Positions 34,089 to 42,718 of a stretch of 52,813 bases of DNA are shown here, piece by piece. Numbering within the stretch: position 1 is the stretch's first letter; each line of letters begins with the position of its first letter. Source of the DNA: Rhizobiaceae bacterium (GTDB lineage Bacteria > Pseudomonadota > Alphaproteobacteria > Rhizobiales > Rhizobiaceae); NCBI GenBank assembly GCA_027483885.1, contig JAIXTO010000155.1, positions 1 to 52,813 on the forward strand, read 5' to 3'. A program made the translations under genes and the position numbers. Under the pieces are notes generated by a model. It had not been told where the DNA came from. It made no database searches and saw nothing but the letters and a program-made list of their open reading frames with translations.

Positions 34089-35372
34089 ATGGCATGTTTC
34101 ACACGACGGAATTTTCTGCATGGCGCGGCGGCCACGGCTGCTCTGTCGGGGCTGGCCAGCCGGCCTGCCCGGGCATCTGCGCGCACGATCCGGCATTTCT
34201 GGTGGGGCAATCCCGAGCGCGACCGGCGTACCTTCGAGGTCATCAAGGCATTTCAGGCACGTCATGCCGACATCGAGGTGTCCGGCGAGACGATCGGCTG
34301 GGGCGATTACTGGACAAAGGTCGCCACGCAGACGGCCGGGCGCAACATGCCCGATCTCGTGCAGATGGATTACCGCTACCTGTTTGAATATGTGCGCCGC
34401 GGCGCGCTTCAGCCGCTGGATGGCTTCATCGGCAAGAGCCTGATGATTGGCGACTTCGACAAGGCGCCGCTTGAGGGCGGCATGGTGGATGGCAAGCTTT
34501 ATGCGCTCAACATCGGCTCCAACAGCCAGGTGATGGTCTATAACAGCCGCATCTTCCAGGAAGCCGGCATCGATGTGGATGTGCTGGACTGGAGCTACGA
34601 GCAGTTCGCTCAGGTCTGCGAAAAGATCACCGCGAAGTCCGGCGGCAAGATGAAGGGGTCTGACGATCTCTCGCTCACCATCGACATGCTGGAATCCTTC
34701 GTGCGCCAGAACGGCCGGGAATTTTACGATGCCGAGGGCAATGTCCAGGCGACGGTGGAGGATACGACCGCGTTCTGGCAATACTGGGCCGATCTGCGCA
34801 AGGCAGGTGTCGTGCGTGACAAGGGCAAGACCATCGTTTTGAGCCCGCCCTTGTCGGACACGGGCATCGTGACCGGCGAAACGGCCATGGGCCAGCATTG
34901 GTCGAACCAGCTTGTCGGCATCCAGGCGCTGATGAAGGACGAGATCGGTGCCGGCATGGTGCCGAAAATGGCCAACGGCCGGCCCGGCCAGTTCATCAAG
35001 CCATCGATGTTCCTGTCGCTGTCGCGCGACAGCCGCGATGTGGAGGCCGCAATGCTTTACATGAACGACTGGGTGTCCGACCCGCAGATCACGGCAATAT
35101 TGGGCATTGAGCGCGGCATTCCCTGTTCACCGCGCGTGCGCGAGGCGCTGAAGCCGAACCTCAAGCCGGTGGAAGTGCTGTCGGTCAATTTCTTCGATGC
35201 CATCCAGGGCAAGGTTGCGCCCGTTCCGCCACCGCCGCCCAAGGGGGCCGGCGAGGTTCGCGACGCCTTCATGCGCATCGGGACGGATGTGGTACTCGAC
35301 CGCACGAAGCCGGCCGATGCCGCATCCATGTTTATCGAAGAGGCCGCGTCCATTATCGAGCGCGCCCGCTGA
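34089..35372 (+). CDS. Tat-exported sugar-binding protein of an ABC importer
   Basis: 427 residues. A twin-arginine signal (TRRNFLHGAAATAALSGLA) precedes a solute-binding family 1 fold (HFWWGNPERDRRTFEVIKAFQ, MPDLVQMDYRYLFEY, YALNIGSNSQVMVYN). Export in folded form through Tat is unusual but known for CUT1 binding proteins. ATG 34089 follows GAAGGAGGAG. First gene of the operon (binding protein, two permeases, ATPase, dehydrogenase). A proline run (VPPPPPPKG) near residue 382 is an oddity. The substrate is unknown; a sugar or uronide is likely given the Gfo/Idh/MocA partner. Confidence 0.9.
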   Translation: MACFTRRNFLHGAAATAALSGLASRPARASARTIRHFWWGNPERDRRTFEVIKAFQARHADIEVSGETIGWGDYWTKVATQTAGRNMPDLVQMDYRYLFEYVRRGALQPLDGFIGKSLMIGDFDKAPLEGGMVDGKLYALNIGSNSQVMVYNSRIFQEAGIDVDVLDWSYEQFAQVCEKITAKSGGKMKGSDDLSLTIDMLESFVRQNGREFYDAEGNVQATVEDTTAFWQYWADLRKAGVVRDKGKTIVLSPPLSDTGIVTGETAMGQHWSNQLVGIQALMKDEIGAGMVPKMANGRPGQFIKPSMFLSLSRDSRDVEAAMLYMNDWVSDPQITAILGIERGIPCSPRVREALKPNLKPVEVLSVNFFDAIQGKVAPVPPPPPKGAGEVRDAFMRIGTDVVLDRTKPADAASMFIEEAASIIERAR

Positions 35373-35381
35373 TACTGACCA

Positions 35382-35418
35382 GCTTTCCCACAATGAACCC
35401 CTTTCATTGTGGGAAAGC
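35382..35418 (+). other. 16-bp perfect hairpin between binding-protein and permease genes
   Basis: GCTTTCCCACAATGAA and TTCATTGTGGGAAAGC pair perfectly over 16 bases around a CCCCT loop, starting nine bases after the binding-protein stop. No U-run follows. As with the hairpin after the ugpB-like gene, it probably protects the binding-protein message from 3' exonucleases or limits read-through, giving more binding protein than permease. Confidence 0.85.
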
Positions 35419-35444
35419 CCGGAACGCTCGCAAAGGCCCTGCCC

Positions 35445-36338
35445 ATGAAACGTTTCATTGCCCGCAATGCCCCCGGTTACCTGTTTCTGCTGCCCTGGTT
35501 CCTCGGGTTCTTTCTTTTGGCGCTCGGACCCATTCTTGCCTCGCTCTACCTTTCGTTTACCCGGTACGACATGGTGAATGCGCCGCGCTGGATCGGCTTT
35601 GACAACTATACCTACATGTTCACCCGCGACCGCCGTTTCTGGAAGGCGCTGGAGGTGACGTTTCATTATGTGGCGCTCTCGGTGCCGGCGCGGCTGATCA
35701 TGGCGCTCGGCGTTGCCATGCTGCTCGACAAGGGCCTGCGCAGCATCGGCGTCTACCGCGCGATCTTCTACCTGCCGTCGCTGCTGGGCGCCTCGATTGC
35801 CATTGCCATTCTCTGGCGCCAGCTTTTCGATGCAAACGGCGTCGTCAACCAGACGCTCGGTTATTTCGGCATTGCCGGCCCGGACTGGCTGACCAACCCG
35901 GACACATCACTCTACACGCTGGTGATCCTTGCCATGTGGCAGTTCGGCTCGCCGATGCTGATCTTTCTGGCCGGCCTTCGCGGCATACCCCGCGATCTCT
36001 ACGAGGCCGCCGAAATAGATGGCACGCCGCGCTGGCGCCAGTTCACCCGCATCACGCTGCCGCTTCTTGCCCCGGTCATCTTCTTCAACCTGGTGCTCCA
36101 GACCATCGAGGCCTTCAAGACGTTTTCGAGCGCCTTCATCATTTCCAACGGCAGCGGCGCGCCGGCCGACAGCCTGCTGTTCTATACGGTCTACCTGTTC
36201 AACGAGGCTTTCAAGTTCTTCCGCATGGGCTATGCCTCGGCGCTCGCCTGGGTGCTGTTGATCATCATTGCGGTCTTCACGGCGATCGCCTTCTTCACCT
36301 CGAAATATTGGGTGCATTATGAAAACGAGCGTGACTGA
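35445..36338 (+). CDS. ABC sugar importer permease 1 (MalF type)
   Basis: 297 residues from ATG 35445 (a GTG at 35409 falls inside the hairpin and is rejected). Six membrane helices; N-terminal APGYLFLLPWFLGFFLLALGP and the EAA loop DLYEAAEIDGTPRWRQFTRITLPLL (about 197-221) are typical of CUT1 permeases. AAAGG lies upstream. Its 3' end overlaps the next permease gene by about 20 bases if that gene starts at 36319. Confidence 0.9.
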   Translation: MKRFIARNAPGYLFLLPWFLGFFLLALGPILASLYLSFTRYDMVNAPRWIGFDNYTYMFTRDRRFWKALEVTFHYVALSVPARLIMALGVAMLLDKGLRSIGVYRAIFYLPSLLGASIAIAILWRQLFDANGVVNQTLGYFGIAGPDWLTNPDTSLYTLVILAMWQFGSPMLIFLAGLRGIPRDLYEAAEIDGTPRWRQFTRITLPLLAPVIFFNLVLQTIEAFKTFSSAFIISNGSGAPADSLLFYTVYLFNEAFKFFRMGYASALAWVLLIIIAVFTAIAFFTSKYWVHYENERD

Positions 36339-37236
36339 TCTTCAGGCCGCGATGGAGCTGGACGAGGCGACCCGCGTCGCTCACGCTTTCATGCTCAAGC
36401 GCAAGCAGCAGGAACGCAACGGCCGACTGTTGAAGCACGCCTTCCTGCTCGGCGTGTCCTTCATCATGCTCTATCCTCTGTTCTGGCTGCTCTCTGCGTC
36501 GCTGAAGCCGGAAAACGAGATTTTCGGCAATCTCGACCTCTGGCCCTCAACCTTCAAGTTCGACAATTACACCGCCGGCTGGCATGCGCTGCCGCAGTCC
36601 TTCAGCGTGTTTTATGTCAACTCGGCCATCGTCACGATCCTGTCGGTCATCGGCAACCTCATCTCCTGTTCGTTCGCGGCCTATGCCTTTGCGCGGCTGC
36701 GGTTTACCGGCCGCAACTTCTTCTTCGCGCTGATGATGATGACACTGATGATCCCCTATCACGTCGTGCTCATCCCGCAATATGTGCAGTTTCTTCAGCT
36801 TGGCTGGGTCGATACCTACCTGCCGCTGGTGGTGCCGCGGTTTCTCGCCTCCGATACCTTCTTCATCTTCCTGATGGTGCAGTTCTTCCGCCAGCTGCCG
36901 CGCGAGCTGGATGAGGCCGCGATGATCGATGGCTGTTCGCCCTTCAAGATCTATTGGGCGATCATCCTGCCGCTGTCGCTGCCGGCCATGGGGACGGCTG
37001 CCATCTTCTCGATGATCTGGGTCTGGGAGGATTTTCTGGCGCCGCTCATCTATTTGAACGACATCAAGAGCTACACCGTGCCGCTCGCCCTTCGCCTGTT
37101 CCTCGATCAGGAAGGCCAGTCTGCCTATGGCCAGATGTTTGCCATGTCGGTGCTCTCGCTGGTGCCCGTTGTCCTCTTCTTCCTCCTTTTCCAGAAATTC
37201 ATCGTGCGCGGCATTGCCACGTCCGGAATGAAATAA
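36319..37236 (+). CDS. ABC sugar importer permease 2 (MalG type)
   Basis: About 305 residues. After a charged N-terminal tail (MELDEATRVAHAFMLKRKQQERNG) come six membrane helices with MLYPLFWLLSASLKP and the EAA loop RELDEAAMIDGCSPFKIYWAIILPL. ATG 36319 overlaps the upstream gene by 20 bases; ATG 36352, with CAGG upstream, would remove the overlap and is an equally good start. Partner of the preceding permease. Confidence 0.9.
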   Translation: MKTSVTDLQAAMELDEATRVAHAFMLKRKQQERNGRLLKHAFLLGVSFIMLYPLFWLLSASLKPENEIFGNLDLWPSTFKFDNYTAGWHALPQSFSVFYVNSAIVTILSVIGNLISCSFAAYAFARLRFTGRNFFFALMMMTLMIPYHVVLIPQYVQFLQLGWVDTYLPLVVPRFLASDTFFIFLMVQFFRQLPRELDEAAMIDGCSPFKIYWAIILPLSLPAMGTAAIFSMIWVWEDFLAPLIYLNDIKSYTVPLALRLFLDQEGQSAYGQMFAMSVLSLVPVVLFFLLFQKFIVRGIATSGMK

Positions 37237-37265
37237 GCGCCGTCGCAGAACATAGGGAAATCAAA

Positions 37266-38372
<1,107 letters not shown>

Positions 38373-38439
38373 ACCGATTGCAGGAAGAGCGGTCGTCCTC
38401 CTCCCGGACGTGAGCGCTCATGAGACGAGGTAGAAGACG

Positions 38440-39729
38440 TTGAAAATTGCCATTGTTGGGTGCGGCTCCCGCCACCAGATGTTCCGTGACGCCGTAACCG
38501 AAGATTATGCCGACCGGCATGAGATCGTGGCGCTCTGCGACAGCAATCCGCATCGCCTCAGCGAAGCGGCAAAACTGGTGTCGAAACCCGGCACCAATGG
38601 GGTCGCCACCTATCTGGCTGGCGATTTCGACCGGCTGATAACCGAGCAGAGGCCGGATACCGTTGTGGTGGCAACGCCCGATTTCCTGCATGCGGATTAT
38701 ATCGTGCGGGCCTTCGAGGCGGGCTGCGACGTGATCTGCGAAAAGCCGCTGACGATTGATCTGTCGCGGCTCAAAATGATCGTCGATGCGCAGGCGCGCA
38801 CCGGGCGTCAGGTGAAGGTCACCTTCAACTACCGTTATTCACCGGCCCGCACGCAGATCAAGGAACTGATCTCTTCGGGCGCCATCGGCACGGTGACGGC
38901 GGTGGATTTCCGCTGGCATCTCGACCGGGTGCATGGCGCCGATTATTTCCGCCGCTGGCATCGCCAGAAGGAAAACTCGGGCGGGCTTCTCGTGCATAAA
39001 TCCACCCACCATTTCGATCTTCTGAATTGGTGGTTGGGCACGGTGCCGACGGAGGTTCTGGCGTCGGGCCGGCGCGTATTCTATAGGCCGGAAACGGCCG
39101 TCGAAATGGGTCTGCAAAACCGTGGCCCGCGCTGCGCCATCTGTCCGGTAGCCGAGGCCTGTCCGGTTCGACTGGATCTGGCAGCCGACGAGAAGCTGCG
39201 CGCGCTCTACCTGGAGGCCGAGCACGAGGACGGTTATTTCCGCGACCTGTGTGTGTTCGATGAGGAGATCGGCATCGAGGACACGATGCAGGCCCATATC
39301 CGTTATGCCTCCGGTGTCACCGCCAATTATACGCTGACCGCCTATTCGCCGTGGGAAGGGCTGGAGATCAAGTTCCAGGGCACCAAGGGCGAGATCACCC
39401 ATCGACATGTGGAAGTGCATGGTGTGTTTGGCGGCGTGCGCGACCATGCCGATGATGACGCGATCACCACCGAACTGCATCTTGCCGGCGAGCGGCCCAA
39501 AATGCTCGACGTGCCAAAGGCGCAAGGCTCGCATGGCGGTGCAGATCCGGTCATGCTCGGCTATATCTTCAACCCCGAGGGCATGGAGCCCGACAAGTAT
39601 GGCCGTGCCTCCGACCATGTCGCGGGCGCCTGGTCCATCCTGACGGGCATTGCCGCCAATGCCTCGATCGAAAGCGGCTCGCTGGTCAACATCCAGTCGA
39701 TGCTGCGCGCCCGCAACATCCGCATCTGA
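38440..39729 (+). CDS. Gfo/Idh/MocA-family NAD(P)-dependent dehydrogenase
   Basis: 429 residues starting at TTG 38440 (GAGG about nine bases upstream), beginning directly with the Rossmann motif KIAIVGCGSRHQ. The catalytic-lysine motif is present as CEKPLT (about residues 101-106), and the beta-sheet C-terminal domain follows (VDFRWHLDRVHGADYFRRWH; SGGLLVHKSTHHFDLLNWWLG with the usual Asp/His). An unusual cysteine cluster, Cys232, Cys235 and Cys241 (CAICPVAEAC), is inserted after it and could bind a metal. Last gene of the sugar operon; it probably oxidises the imported sugar. The substrate is unknown. Confidence 0.88.
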   Translation: MKIAIVGCGSRHQMFRDAVTEDYADRHEIVALCDSNPHRLSEAAKLVSKPGTNGVATYLAGDFDRLITEQRPDTVVVATPDFLHADYIVRAFEAGCDVICEKPLTIDLSRLKMIVDAQARTGRQVKVTFNYRYSPARTQIKELISSGAIGTVTAVDFRWHLDRVHGADYFRRWHRQKENSGGLLVHKSTHHFDLLNWWLGTVPTEVLASGRRVFYRPETAVEMGLQNRGPRCAICPVAEACPVRLDLAADEKLRALYLEAEHEDGYFRDLCVFDEEIGIEDTMQAHIRYASGVTANYTLTAYSPWEGLEIKFQGTKGEITHRHVEVHGVFGGVRDHADDDAITTELHLAGERPKMLDVPKAQGSHGGADPVMLGYIFNPEGMEPDKYGRASDHVAGAWSILTGIAANASIESGSLVNIQSMLRARNIRI

Positions 39730-39763
39730 CGTCCGCGCCACCCCCCCGCCAGCACGTTTCCGA

Positions 39764-39792
39764 CGCAGCCGCCTGATAAACAGGTGGCTGCG
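39764..39792 (+). terminator. hairpin after the sugar operon
   Basis: CGCAGCCGCCTG and CAGGTGGCTGCG pair over 12 bases (one G-U) around ATAAA, 35 bases after the dehydrogenase stop. There is no U-tract, so it is a likely 3' boundary but not a textbook intrinsic terminator. Confidence 0.5.
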
Positions 39793-40064
39793 CCGGCATG
39801 TATGCTTCTGATCGCTTGCCGCCGGCGCCGCTTGCCGCGCCCATAGCCAAGTGCCGCCATCTGGCCTCCCTCACCATCCTTGCCGCATCCGATGAAGACG
39901 AGGATCCGCCTCGTGACCGGAGACCGCAGTTTTATTTGCTTTTCCCGTTCTCCACCTCTTCACCGGGCCGCGCTTCTTGGAGGGTTGCTCTTTTTGCGCG
40001 CGTTGTTTTAAAATACTACTATTGGAAGAATAATTTTAGTTGCCAATCCACCTGAACGAGCATT

Positions 40065-40081
40065 AACTCTACCTATTGGGG
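40065..40081 (+). promoter_or_regulatory. 17-base element shared with the DUF4331 promoter region
   Basis: AACTCTACCTATTGGGG, 41 bases before the cytochrome ATG, matches AATTCTACCAATGCGGG upstream of the minus-strand DUF4331 gene at 13 of 17 positions. It may be a common activator site or a non-standard (ECF sigma) promoter; the function is inferred only from the sharing. Confidence 0.35.
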
Positions 40082-40122
40082 ATTTAATGCAAAAATACAC
40101 CTTTAGGTGTTAAGGGGGCGGA

Positions 40123-42654
40123 ATGGCGAAGCACAGATTCGTGTGGTGGACCGCCGGTGCGGTCGTGGTCGTTGCGGGCGTTGCCGTGGCGGTGTCACTC
40201 TTGACGGGCGGGGGAGGGCCAAAGCCGGGGCAGGTCAAGGACGAGGCGATGCTCGCCGGCCGTGACCTCAAATCCTTCCCCGCAGCAGACGAGGATTTCT
40301 TTGCCGACATGGACGGCGGCACCAAGGGCGTCAAGCTCTCTGACGCCGAGGTGAAGGGTCGCAACAACTGGATCGTCTGGACCGGCGGCAATGACCGGTT
40401 GTGGGATGGGCTGACCAATTCTTCCTTCGGCAGCTTTGATCTCCTGAAGACCATTTCCAGCCATCCCGGCCTCAAGGCCACGCGCGACAACCGCTGGGGT
40501 TATCTCGGCCTTGTCAACGAACCCTGCTTTACCAAGCCGACGGCGCCCGATCCGGAGCATTTTGGCCTGTGGCTTGATGTGCGCGATCCAAAATGCGCAG
40601 CCGATCCCTTTGCCAATGCCGATAAATACAAGGGCGTGGCCCTTGGCGGGCGCGGCAAGACGAAAGATCCGAAGACCGGCAAGGTGCTGCCGGTCGGTTC
40701 CTATTACGGCGAGCCGACGGGCATCGTCGGTCTGCGCCTGTTTCCCAATCCGGCCTTTGACGAAAAGGCCGCGAAGGACTGGGATGCCGAACGGTATTAC
40801 AAGGATCCGAGCTATTACAACCGCAAGGATCTCGTGCGGCCCTACCGGGTTGGCATGGGCTGCGGTTTCTGTCACGTCGGTCCCGATCCGACCAATTCGC
40901 CGGCCGATCCGAACAATCCCAAATGGGAAAATCTCTCCTCGGTCGTTGGTGCCCAGTTCTTCTGGATCGACCGCATCTTCTCCTGGGATGCCAACCAGAG
41001 GAACTTCATCTTCCAGCTGGTGCATACGGCAAAGCCCGGCACGCTGGATACGTCGCTGGTGTCCACTGACTATATCAACAATCCGCGCACCATGAACGCG
41101 GTCTACCAGACCAAGGAGCGGGTGGAGCTTGGGCTTCGGCTTGGCAAGGAGAAGCTTGCCGGCGGCGGGCTCGACAACAAGCAGTTCAAGGATTTTCCGG
41201 GCTATGAGGCGTTTAATGCCACCTACAAGGCGCCGGACACGGTCTGGACGCCGCATGTGCTGAAGGACGGTGCCGATTCCGTCGGCGTACTCGGCGCGCT
41301 CAACCGCGTCTATATCAATATCGGCCTGTTCAGCGAGGAATGGCTTTTACACTTCAACCCGCTTGTCGGCGGCAAGGACGTTTCGCCCATCCGCATCCAG
41401 GACGGCCGCAAGAACTCCGTCTACTGGCAGGCAACGGAAGAGCAGACGCCGCTGGTGGCGCAGTTCTTCCTCAACAAGTCCATTGGTGCGCCGCATCGGT
41501 TGAAGGATGCTCCTTCGGGCCAGCAGTTCCTGACGACCGACGAGGCAACGCTTGCCCGCGGCAAGACGGTGTTTGGCGAAACCTGTGCCGCCTGCCACTC
41601 GGCCAAGCAGCCGGAGTTTCCAGCCGGCGTCGATCCGCGTGACAGTGTCGGGCCGGATTATATCAAGCGCTGGAACGCCTATTGGGCCTATGTCCAGACG
41701 CCTGATTACAAGAAGGCGATGGTGGACATCGCGCTTCGCCCGGATTTCCTCGACGGCAATTATCTCTCGACGGAAATGCGCGTGCCGGTGACTCTTCTGG
41801 AGACGAATGCCTGCTCGCCGCTCGCCACAAACGGCATTGCCGGCAATATCTGGGATAATTTCACCTCGCAGTCCTACAAGGACCTGCCCTCGGTCGGCAC
41901 GATCAAGATCAAGGATCCTTTTACCGGGGAGCCGAGGGATTATGCCATGCCAGCCGGCGGTCGCGGTTATACGCGCCCGGCAAACCTTGCCAGCCTTTGG
42001 TCGACAGCGCCTTACCTCCTCAACAACAGTGTCGGCGATGACATGGGCTATGACAGTCCCAACCCGAGCGCCGACTATCGCGTCAAGGCGTTCGAGGCGG
42101 GTATCCGCCAGATGTTGTGGCCCGAAACGCGCAAGAAGGATGCCGTGCTGGGCGCAAAGGGTGTCGGCGAGATCTACCGCACGGATGCGACCTCTTACCT
42201 GGAAGTGCCGGCCGGTTATCTGCCTGATGGCTTGGCCAAGCTGGTCGGACCTCTGGAACGCTTCCTGCCGTGGCTGTTCGGTGAGGGTGGCGTCAAGATC
42301 GGGCCAATTCCGAAGGGCACGCCGGTCAATATCCTGTCGAACCTCGAACTGCGCCTCGATGAGGCAAACAAGATCCAGAATCTCGATCAGGACGTGAAGC
42401 TGGTTTCGCTTCTCCTCAAGATCAAGAAGGACCTCAAGGAGCTTGGCGCCAATGCCAGCGATGCCGATGCCATCAAGGTGTTCGCAAACCTCAAGGATCC
42501 GCTTCTTGCGCTGAGCAAATGCGCGGATTTCGAGGTCAACCGCGGCCATTATTTCGGCAGTGACCGCGTGCCGAGCATTGGCGGCGTTCCAGCACCGCAA
42601 GGTCTCAGCAATGCCGACAAGGAAGCGCTGATCGCCTTCCTGAAGACCTTCTGA
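40123..42654 (+). CDS. membrane-anchored diheme c-type cytochrome
   Basis: 843 residues. An N-terminal signal anchor (FVWWTAGAVVVVAGVAVAVSLL) places the rest in the periplasm. Two heme c motifs are present: CGFCH (247-251) and CAACH (488-492). Between and after them are conserved-looking blocks (FFWIDRIFSWDANQRN, NRVYINIGLFSEEW, NACSPLATNGIAG, RPANLASLWSTAPYLLNNS). The size, two widely spaced hemes and the MauG/peroxidase-like C-terminal part recall diheme cytochrome c peroxidases and RoxA-type oxygenases, but I cannot confirm either. GGGGGCGG precedes the ATG. It is followed by an intrinsic terminator and then by a GMC flavoenzyme, for which it is a plausible electron acceptor. The natural reaction is unknown. 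Confidence 0.85.
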   Translation: MAKHRFVWWTAGAVVVVAGVAVAVSLLTGGGGPKPGQVKDEAMLAGRDLKSFPAADEDFFADMDGGTKGVKLSDAEVKGRNNWIVWTGGNDRLWDGLTNSSFGSFDLLKTISSHPGLKATRDNRWGYLGLVNEPCFTKPTAPDPEHFGLWLDVRDPKCAADPFANADKYKGVALGGRGKTKDPKTGKVLPVGSYYGEPTGIVGLRLFPNPAFDEKAAKDWDAERYYKDPSYYNRKDLVRPYRVGMGCGFCHVGPDPTNSPADPNNPKWENLSSVVGAQFFWIDRIFSWDANQRNFIFQLVHTAKPGTLDTSLVSTDYINNPRTMNAVYQTKERVELGLRLGKEKLAGGGLDNKQFKDFPGYEAFNATYKAPDTVWTPHVLKDGADSVGVLGALNRVYINIGLFSEEWLLHFNPLVGGKDVSPIRIQDGRKNSVYWQATEEQTPLVAQFFLNKSIGAPHRLKDAPSGQQFLTTDEATLARGKTVFGETCAACHSAKQPEFPAGVDPRDSVGPDYIKRWNAYWAYVQTPDYKKAMVDIALRPDFLDGNYLSTEMRVPVTLLETNACSPLATNGIAGNIWDNFTSQSYKDLPSVGTIKIKDPFTGEPRDYAMPAGGRGYTRPANLASLWSTAPYLLNNSVGDDMGYDSPNPSADYRVKAFEAGIRQMLWPETRKKDAVLGAKGVGEIYRTDATSYLEVPAGYLPDGLAKLVGPLERFLPWLFGEGGVKIGPIPKGTPVNILSNLELRLDEANKIQNLDQDVKLVSLLLKIKKDLKELGANASDADAIKVFANLKDPLLALSKCADFEVNRGHYFGSDRVPSIGGVPAPQGLSNADKEALIAFLKTF

Positions 42655-42658
42655 ACGG

Positions 42659-42687
42659 GGGCGGGGTGCAACAGCCCCGCCCTTTTT
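42659..42687 (+). terminator. intrinsic terminator between cytochrome and GMC genes
   Basis: GGGCGGGG, loop TGCAACAG, CCCCGCCC, then TTTTT: a perfect eight-base GC stem with a U-tract, five bases after the cytochrome stop and only 31 bases before the GMC start. The space left for a separate promoter is too small, so the GMC and patatin genes probably depend on read-through. Confidence 0.9.
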
Positions 42688-42718
42688 CCTTATCCGGGCA
42701 AATTTGGGGGATGGGTCG

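Larger units (their letters stand above)
39730..40122. other. intergenic region with hairpin and cytochrome promoter
   Basis: 393 bases between the dehydrogenase and the cytochrome gene. The left part holds a hairpin (39764-39792). The right half (40000-40110) is AT-rich with the likely promoter, a GCATTAA/TTAATGC inverted repeat (40060-40090), and ACACCT-TT-AGGTGT (40097-40110) next to the ribosome binding site. A short frame at 39798-40055 shows no domain and is not called. Confidence 0.6.

Noticed and set aside
38411..38420. TGAGCGCTCA palindrome before the dehydrogenase gene
   Set aside because: A single ten-base palindrome inside an operon, expected by chance at this GC content.
39798..40055. 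An 85-codon frame before the cytochrome gene
   Set aside because: No ribosome binding site or domain; it runs through the AT-rich promoter region.
40123..42654. Assignment of the diheme cytochrome as a RoxA-type rubber oxygenase or as a cytochrome c peroxidase
   Set aside because: The heme spacing and size are only loosely similar, and I cannot identify the diagnostic active-site residues without an alignment.
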